Shown: piece by piece, positions 57,043-64,000 of the stretch | Numbering within the stretch: the first letter of the stretch is position 1 | Layout: each line of letters opens with the position of its first letter | NCBI GenBank assembly: GCA_019614645.1 | Contig: JABWDB010000004.1 | Span: 13,640,001-13,704,000, forward strand | Origin: Stratiolaelaps scimitus | Lineage: Eukaryota > Arthropoda > Arachnida > Mesostigmata > Laelapidae | DNA length: 64,000 nt | Direction of reading: 5' to 3' | The notes under the pieces: generated by a model | The model's input: the letters and a program-made list of their open reading frames with translations, nothing else | Told to the model about the DNA's origin: nothing | The model's database searches: none | Made by a program: the position numbers and the translations under genes

Positions 57043-57207
57043 TTAGACAGGCGAACAGCCGTTGGGATCGTAAGGTAGCAGATTGAACTTTCTACGCGAG
57101 TTCGACAGCGTGCACTCGAGACAATCGGCAATATCGTCGTGGTTGGTGATGGTGGTGGCCAACGCTACCCATTCGCTCCGAGTAATTGGAAGCGTCACCG
57201 TGTGTCG
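57043..57207 (-). CDS. Weak candidate exon on the minus strand
   Basis: Minus-strand open segment after a possible acceptor (atttttgacgtctatgcaaag) with the non-repetitive sequence RHTVTLPITRSEWVALATTI then TNHDDIADCLECTLSNSR, and a stop at 57043. Its composition looks protein-like with conserved-looking Trp and Cys, but I recognise no family and can place no partner exon. Confidence 0.2.
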   Translation of the reverse strand, partial: RHTVTLPITRSEWVALATTITNHDDIADCLECTLSNSRRKFNLLPYDPNGCSPV

Positions 57208-59862
57208 CTTTGCATAGACGTCAAAAATAGAAGCCAAACAGGGCCCAATCATTCAGTACACCCACCCTCAATTAGACAAAAAGGCAGCAACAACAACAAC
57301 ATGTGTACCAGCCTCTGCCATTGTCTCAAGCGTTAGCTGTTATCATTCTCTCTCTTTCTCTCGTCACCTTTTAATCTAGTTGCCCATTGCCACGATGGCG
57401 TACGGCGATAACAAATGTCGCCGAGGAAGACTGCTAAATATAGAAACGCCACTCTTTCCGTTGTCCTCTGTCAGTGGCTGTGTATCTAGGAACTGTGCTA
57501 CCCTTTGTCGTTTCCTTTCTTGCTGCAATGATGATTACGATGAACGGGCAATCAGCCACAACAACATCAGCATCAGCAGTATGAGGTCTCTCGATCAGCT
57601 AAATCTCCTCCATTGGGTTTAATTGCGGTCGTTTTTGAAATAAGCAGCGAGCGAACCTCAATGATGATACAGCCGGTGTGTCGTCTTCATGTGAATCATG
57701 AAACGCTACACGCAACGAGAATCAGTAGCAACCATCAACAAGAGGTCGCCCTCCCGCCCATCATAATCTTATCTCAATATTCTCTCTCGCTATTACCGGT
57801 GTTTGTGATGAGCTTGTGTTCCGCTGTGGTGGTAGTGGTGGCCGTTGTATGTGTTAGCGACATAGATTTCTGTTGCTGTTAGCTGTACGACGAACAAGCT
57901 ATCTGTCATTTTCTCATTCCTTAAAGAAAAATAACGCAAAAAGAGGTCCTACATGGTTATGTGATCTTCTGAACAGAGCAGAGTAAATGAAGAGATGAAG
58001 TTTTCTCTCTCTCACGAGATAGTAATTATTTTAAATAGAAGCTGGTCAACGTCAGCTGCACTGGGAGCTATTGTTCCAAACAGAGTATAGCTATTACTGG
58101 CATATGTGGCAGAGCTATTAGAATATATATATTTTTTTACTTATATAGCTGCGCAATATATCAACTTATATATATCAACCTATATATTCGACTTCGTAAA
58201 TGCGTTTGCATACATTAAATATGTCCTGTATATGACACTGAACCATATAGCTCTTTGCTTTTGTTTCTCTATGAGCTCCATTCTGTTGTAGCTCGCTTCA
58301 TTCGCCACCCGTCAGCGAGCGAGCTGTCAGAGAAACTCCAGCACGAGCCGACAGTGGCTGTGGGGATTCGCCCTGTCACGCTGATTTTATTCCTCGCAGA
58401 AATCATTGCCGGACAGCGGACAGCACCCTATTGTTGCCCGTGTGGCTGCGTTGTGGCTATCTGGTGTTCCTTTATCCTTCTCCCCCTTATACTAGTTGGT
58501 TGTTTTTTTAACCGGTAGCGACAGTAACAGCAGCAATTGAAATAGCCAACGCCGCTAGCAACAAGCCACTGTTCAGCTCAGATTCAGTGAGGAGCCAGCC
58601 ACCAAGGGTGAACAACGAGTGAAGTTGCCATGAACTTTGCCACTAAGTTAGCGCCAAGTCGCTTCGCTGTGCTGCGCTATGAGCCTATGCAGTCTATGTG
58701 TTCCACGTATGCTGGCCGTTTCGCTGGACAAAAGCAGACATCATTTGCACCCGACCATATGTTCTATAGTTGCTACTGTGTTTCCCATACAAACATACAT
58801 ATATATATATACACACACACAGGCCGATATGTACAGGGAGAACGTATACGCTTACAGAAGGACGTATTACATACAGATAGGAAGATCATGTTAATTCAGC
58901 AACAACAACAACGACGACGACGACAACAACAACAAAGGCTAATAGAATATAATTACATCGCCATTTGATGGCTGTAACAGGAGCAGCAGAAGCAACAGGA
59001 TCATCTGGCGTCAAGAACAGAAATGTAATGAACAGAAGGTGAAAATAGAAACTAGAAGATAATTGGGTTATGTTTGAATCTATTGTTATTATTGTTGTTG
59101 TTGCTGCCTTTCGTCGGTGTTGTTATTGCTGTTAATGTAGAATAGTTGACGGCTGTTAATATCGTTGTTCCGCTAACATACTGAAACATGTGTTCGAGAG
59201 CGGTGATAGCCGGCCGCAGTAGCTGATACCGGGTGTTGATAACCCCGCTTTTGTTTCAGATGAAGCCTTACAACAAAGCTACGCGCTTGCTCTACGCTTC
59301 ATTAACCGTCATTACAATGAGTACTGTTTGTATACGAGCTCATTACTGTTCGTATACGAGCAGCAATCATATACGAATATCATCAAGTTGTTGACGATCT
59401 GACGCGGCATATTGGCGCCGTTAAGATCACTAAGGCAGACAAAGCTGTTGCTGCGGAGAAGGCCGACCTAGGCCTAAAAATAGGCTTGTCTTGCCGCTCT
59501 GTCGTTGCCGTTGGGAACGGTGTCATTCAGTCATTCACGTAGATTACCCTTGTCGATCACTTTCCCCGTGTGTACCTGCCGTAAAAACTAGCCACTCTGC
59601 TGCCTGTAGTAACGTATGCTTGGAAGTCCCTCATGCGACACAGGATATACGCTCACAAACCACTAAAAGAAGAGTCCGAACTCCATGCAATCTTGAGTCA
59701 CTTCCGACCGGACGCGTACACGGTCACACGCTAGGCTTTTACCAGCAAGGCGCCCACGCGGTTGACTCTCTGTAACGTATCCTAGTCGGGAAGCTGTCGA
59801 TTCTATCCAGTGGTGTGTGAAGGGCAGGAGTATTACGTCTCGACAGGCCGACGGAAAGCGGC

Positions 59863-60067
59863 GGCGAAAGCGGTACCGTGGACGTTAAATGTTAGCTGAG
59901 AGTTAGCCCGAAAAAGTTCGTTAGGTTGACGGACCAGTCCAGCCCGATGGCCTGGTGGTGCGCATTCGTGTGCGCTTTGCAATCGGAGGAGACGGATGTA
60001 GGTGCACGGGTTCGATTCCCACCGTTGCCCACATTTGCATTCAAGGGGGTTGTCCGTCATATGAAGT
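59863..60067 (+). repeat. tRNA-derived SINE, copy F, parts in permuted order
   Basis: The sequence from about 59863 to 59915 is the 3' body of the SINE (CCGTGGACGTTAAATG, then GAGTTAGCCCGAAAA). Only after it comes the head (TGGCCTGGTGGT at 59948 and a perfect B-box match GGTTCGATTCC at 60009), followed by TTTGCATTCAA and the start of the body. So the tail precedes the head here, unlike copies B, D and E. This is either two insertions side by side, both truncated, or a piece of a head-to-tail dimer. Confidence 0.7.
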
Positions 60068-63000
60068 AGTCATAATTAGCCCTAATTATCGGATTGTCGC
60101 TTCCATTTAGATCGCATCACATTACTGCTTACTGTCACGTTGGCTTCACTAATTAGTGTCAAAAGTAAATGAGCGATTTCGTTTCTGAGCAAACGAAATC
60201 GTCAAGTTTCTTTCGGCAACAGCAACAACGAACAATGGCACTTTGTGCACGACAGTCATTTGTTGTACACTATAAAAAATTGCCATGTCGTATGATCTAC
60301 GCTTATATCGAAATAGCACCCCGCTAATGCTGCTGCTGCTGTTGTTTCGCCTTTTGGGTGGACCGAGTTAGAACAGATGAATAAGCTATGTTGTAAATAC
60401 AATAGCGCGTACATCATTGAGTGTCCGATTGATGCCGCCATTTCGCGTGTCGTAACGGGCTCAGGGCCCGGTCACCACCGGGCGGCCAGCAAACACGTAA
60501 TTAACTCGGCCTCGACCGGACGGTCAAAGCTCTTTGCCCGGTAACAATAGCAGTGCACGTTCAATGCTGAAATACTGCTGCATATCCTCTCAGACCATCA
60601 CTACGCGGCTGTGCGCTATTGTCTCTGCTCTTGGCTTGAGTGTTGTTTGTTTTTCTCTATTTTGTAAAATTGTCACTACATATGAACATATGATAAACAC
60701 CTTTAAAGATTGTCCATATTTCCATATGGCCAATAATTCATACTTCCAAAACCGCTCCACTGAATAGGCAGGCTGAATAGCCTGGATGCCCTGATATAAT
60801 ATAATGATAGATGCCGTAGACGCCTCGTACCGGAGTACAATCGAACACGAGCGTTTGTTTATTTGTGTTTTGATTCATCATCGATCTATTCGATGATATT
60901 TAGTAAGCATAATTAGTTCGGTAAGGCAACATGCAATAATGAGCACAATGACTCGCAAAACAACGCATCCAGATCAACTGATTTAGAAGGAGTTCTCGGA
61001 GGTTGGTCCGGGCGGCCTGCAGACTGAGCTAATAATAATAATAATAAGAATAATAATAGTTCAATGAAAATCATGATAAATACAACCAATTTGTCTTAGA
61101 CCCCCTGAGATAGGATGATAGTTATTAAAAACTGATAGATAATTGCTCTAATTTTGATTTGATAATATCGCCATGTATTTCATGTACTCACATGTGTGTA
61201 GTTATAATTTCATGTAAATACATGAAGTTGTGCCTATTTGATGCTATGATAATTAATGCGCTCTTGTTCTAATGGTGCGCATCGTCGGTATATTTGTGTC
61301 TCTGTCTGTGTATGCCATTACAGCGAGTTCTTCACGTGATAGCGGCGACTCCGTACCAAAGGTGAGCCCAAGCAGAAATAACAACAACAACAGCAAAAAC
61401 AACAACAACAGCAACAATAGGCTAAAATGTGGAAATAGATTATTTCGATACAGTGGGTTACTGCAGTGTGTTCTTGCTGTGAGGCGGCCCAGCAGCGATA
61501 GCCGTCGCCATCGCCGATAGCGCAGTCGTTGAGGTCGCGCAGTTTCATGTATACGATCGCAAGTAAATGTCGACACGCGAAACACACGCGTGTCAGAGAG
61601 AGACGAAATATATGGCATGAATCGAATCGTTTGCGTGAGCGCGCGCACACGTGAGACAACACTGCATAATGAATAGACGCTTTTGAGCATGAGATATTAG
61701 TCAATATCATGTGGCTGCCACGATTTTCTATGAAGGTGCCTGTATCGGAGGTGAGGCCAAGCGAAACGGGACGGACAGCTAAACTGATCATCAATGGGGC
61801 ATGGTTTCAAGCCAGCTCGACGTATGCGGGCTTGCGGGTTGTCGCTGGCGGCTCTCATTGCACACGTTACGTCGAGGGCTTGCAGGGAAGCTTTGATTGA
61901 CAGGCTCGATCAGTTCAGATAACAGGTTCCCGACAGCGAATGACAAGCTTTGACTTTTTTTTTCGTGGATTTCAAAGATTGCCCACCTTTGTTGGTCAAG
62001 AAGTGGCTTTCTGGTTGAAGCGGTTAGCGTCCATCGTGCTGCTTCGTGTAATCTCATTTAGGCTCAATTAAGGTTCCATTGTGAGACCGTCCATTGTCGT
62101 GGTAACGCTTAATGGTCAAATCCACAGACAGGTGATATCAGCATGGAAAACAATTATTCATCAAAGCAGCAACATCGACATACGCATATGTTCGATTTGC
62201 GGAATGAGAGATGTTGCCATTTCTTATATCTCTGCGTGGCAAAATTTTTTTCCTTTTTGAAAATTGTTCATTTGTTAATTGGGTGACCACCTCATGTACA
62301 ATTCGTATTACTCTTGGTGGCTCATATTCCTTTAAAAGCCAAATTGTCGTTGGGTCAAACGGTAGAGGAGCAACGCACATATTGTGCCGCATTAAGACGC
62401 ATTATTTAATTCCTTCGGCGTAGAGATTTTTCTGGCTGCTGGCGGCGAAATGTTGAGAGGACTTCCCAACATTTCGCTCCTTGGTCCTCAGCAAAGGGAC
62501 ATAATACCTAATCCGATTCATTTGGTCTACGAGTATGAAAAAAGCATATTGAACTCGTTAAATAGTCGTCCACTTCCGTAATTTGGGCCTATGGCTCTTA
62601 TTACTGTGTTTCTTCGGGTTTGTTGGCACCTCTAGACTGATGCCGCTATCGTCAGTGAGAATCTTGTTCTGCTGCTTGTAAGAGTCACTGCACGTTGTCG
62701 GCCATTACCCAACGGGTTCACGGTCACCAGCCAGAGGTAAAGATATCGAGTTGAGGCTGTTATTTGGATGGATATCAAAGCCCATCGAATGGGCCCAAAA
62801 GAATCCACCCTTGTGTAGGCATTCTATCTTGCTCAGTTGGAACAAAGAGAGAGTACAGGTCAAGGATAATATATATATATATATATGTATATATACGCAA
62901 AATATTTTTCCAGAGATCAATAAACATGAAAAATCCAATTACGATCCATGTGGGCGTGTCTCTTCCCAAGAAGGCGCGAGTTATTTATTGTGATAGGTTT

Positions 63001-64000
63001 GGAATAAAATCCATTTAAAATTGTGCTAATCGTTTAGATTGACCGAATTCGCGGAGCGGATTTTTTTCGCCTCTCTTCAGCTATCATTGATTGGTATAAT
63101 TCCTACGATAATTGAGTCCCGAACCAAGTCAAATTTCGAAATAGGCACATGAGTGATTTACTTATTTAATTCACACAGCGCTATAAATTATAGCGGCACA
63201 CGAACATGCTACACACAATTACATGGATACACAGCGGCCGACACGCCACCGCCGAGCCCAATACCGTAGGCTGATAGCACGACAGGGTGGAAGTGGCTAC
63301 GTACGAATTTTTTTGAAACCATTTGTCGCATGAAGACGATGATGTCGTTGTCATATCGCCGTGGGGTCTTGTACCCCTGTGGTCTCCGTCGCTCATGTCG
63401 TGTGGCACCATCGTGAGTGTCGTATCGGCATTATATTTGCGTGCTGAGTCCACACGTAGTGCAGTAATACCCAAAAGGGTAGCAGTTGTTAATGTCTGCT
63501 ATACGTCCGGATACAAGTTAGCCCGGAGGAGGGCAGGGGGGGGGGTGAAGCAGATCGGTGAAGGGTCATTCGAGGCGTCAGCGACAGAAACACTGCCTGA
63601 CTGACTGACTCGAGTTTCAAGCCACGTTGACGTCTGAACACAGCTTGCGGTAGCAAACTCCTTCCGTCCGTGTGTTGTGAGGTCAGAGGTGAGGTTGGCT
63701 GACGATTGCATTCCGTCTTCGTCTTTCTTCATGCTAGTTATGCTAGACAGTGAGCAGCCTTCCCGGCAATTCCGGTTCCAATTCTCACCCCCCCCCCTCC
63801 CCCGGTAGTTCGCTTTTTCTCGCCCTCCTCGTTTTCGTTATCTTCTATTCATTCGGAGGATGAGGCGGTGGACAGGGGGTGCGGGCTGCTGCAGTCTGCT
63901 TTTGGGGATCTTTCAGAATGGAGCTGCTACTGAAAAACAGTCGGTCGACACTAACAACAACATAACAACAACAGCAACAGCAGCAGTAGCAGCAACAACC
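60068..64000 (+). other. Last 3.9 kb: no gene recognised
   Basis: Non-coding as far as I can see. It holds a TAA run near 61032, an AAC/CAA-rich patch at about 61376-61420 with its complementary open frames, repeat copy 2 (62768-62870), a TA tract, a 10-G run at 63536-63545, a 10-C run at 63788-63797, and a CAA/CAG-rich end from about 63940. The triplet-rich end may mark the approach to another promoter or exon. Confidence 0.4.
62768..62897 (+). repeat. Unnamed interspersed repeat, copy 2, plus TA tract
   Basis: Shares with 31255-31380 the ordered blocks GAATGGGCCCA, AGAATCCACCCTT, TGTAGGCATTCTA and AGAGAGAGTACAGGTCAAGG, followed in both by AT-rich sequence and a TA tract. Differences are scattered substitutions, as expected of an old dispersed family. 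Confidence 0.6.

Larger units (their letters stand above)
52332..59862 (+). other. Intron 14, first part: microsatellites, no placed exon
   Basis: Begins with GTTAGT and a TA tract at 52357-52380. Further TA tracts lie at about 53516-53531, 53597-53632, 54006-54056 and 56155-56169, with a TTA run near 53860. I searched by eye for a phase-1 coiled-coil exon on the + strand and found none. Two minus-strand open segments (54972-55189 and 57043-57207) have a protein-like look and are listed separately. Confidence 0.45.

Noticed and set aside
1..64000. CRISPR array, rRNA, bacterial operon or integrated virus
   Set aside because: No spaced identical repeats with unique spacers, no rRNA core motifs, no polycistronic layout, and no reverse-transcriptase, capsid or polymerase motifs in any frame I read.

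Overview
This is a stretch of an animal nuclear genome, not a prokaryotic one. Coding sequence comes in short blocks bounded by GT..AG splice sites, separated by introns from about 100 bp to 34 kb. The non-coding DNA is full of TA, CT and CAG-type microsatellites. There are tRNA-derived SINEs and remnants of Tc1/mariner-type DNA transposons. Codon style, transposon types and repeat content fit an arthropod. A parasitiform mite or tick is my guess for lineage, but nothing here proves it.

The one gene I recognise runs on the + strand across most of the window. Fourteen coding exons between 1495 and 52331 join with matching reading phase at all thirteen junctions, giving about 874 codons of an unfinished protein. 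The first two exons match the N-terminus of the FAM184 (FAM184A/FAM184B) coiled-coil family (MSKxIAQxTxVIYxLNxK). Exon 9 resembles a second FAM184 block (I-ML-AT---QE--I--L). Exons 1-7 lie at 1.5-9.5 kb and exons 8-14 at 43.9-52.3 kb, with a 34.4 kb intron 7 between them. Exon 14 ends at an open donor, so the C-terminal exons lie beyond 52.3 kb, either unrecognised here or past the window end.

Intron 7 holds the most interesting structure. It contains an orphan first-exon-like block at 25816-25885 (good start context, consensus donor, phase 1) downstream of a GA-rich, 5'UTR-like region. That exon could belong to a small nested membrane-protein gene, with a tentative second exon at 28611, or be an alternative start spliced to FAM184 exon 8. 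Exon 8 itself begins with a Kozak-like ATG followed by an N-myristoylation-type start (MGANGST), so a short FAM184 isoform is a testable possibility. Intron 7 also carries a complete 425-bp MITE with TA target duplications, several SINE copies (one with clear target-site duplications), a 41-bp minisatellite, and TA-cored palindromes.

The last 11.7 kb (52332-64000) has no exon I can place in the gene. It holds TA tracts, a SINE with permuted parts, a copy of an unnamed interspersed repeat, and two weak minus-strand candidate exons. I see no rRNA, genuine tRNA, CRISPR array, bacterial operon or viral gene.
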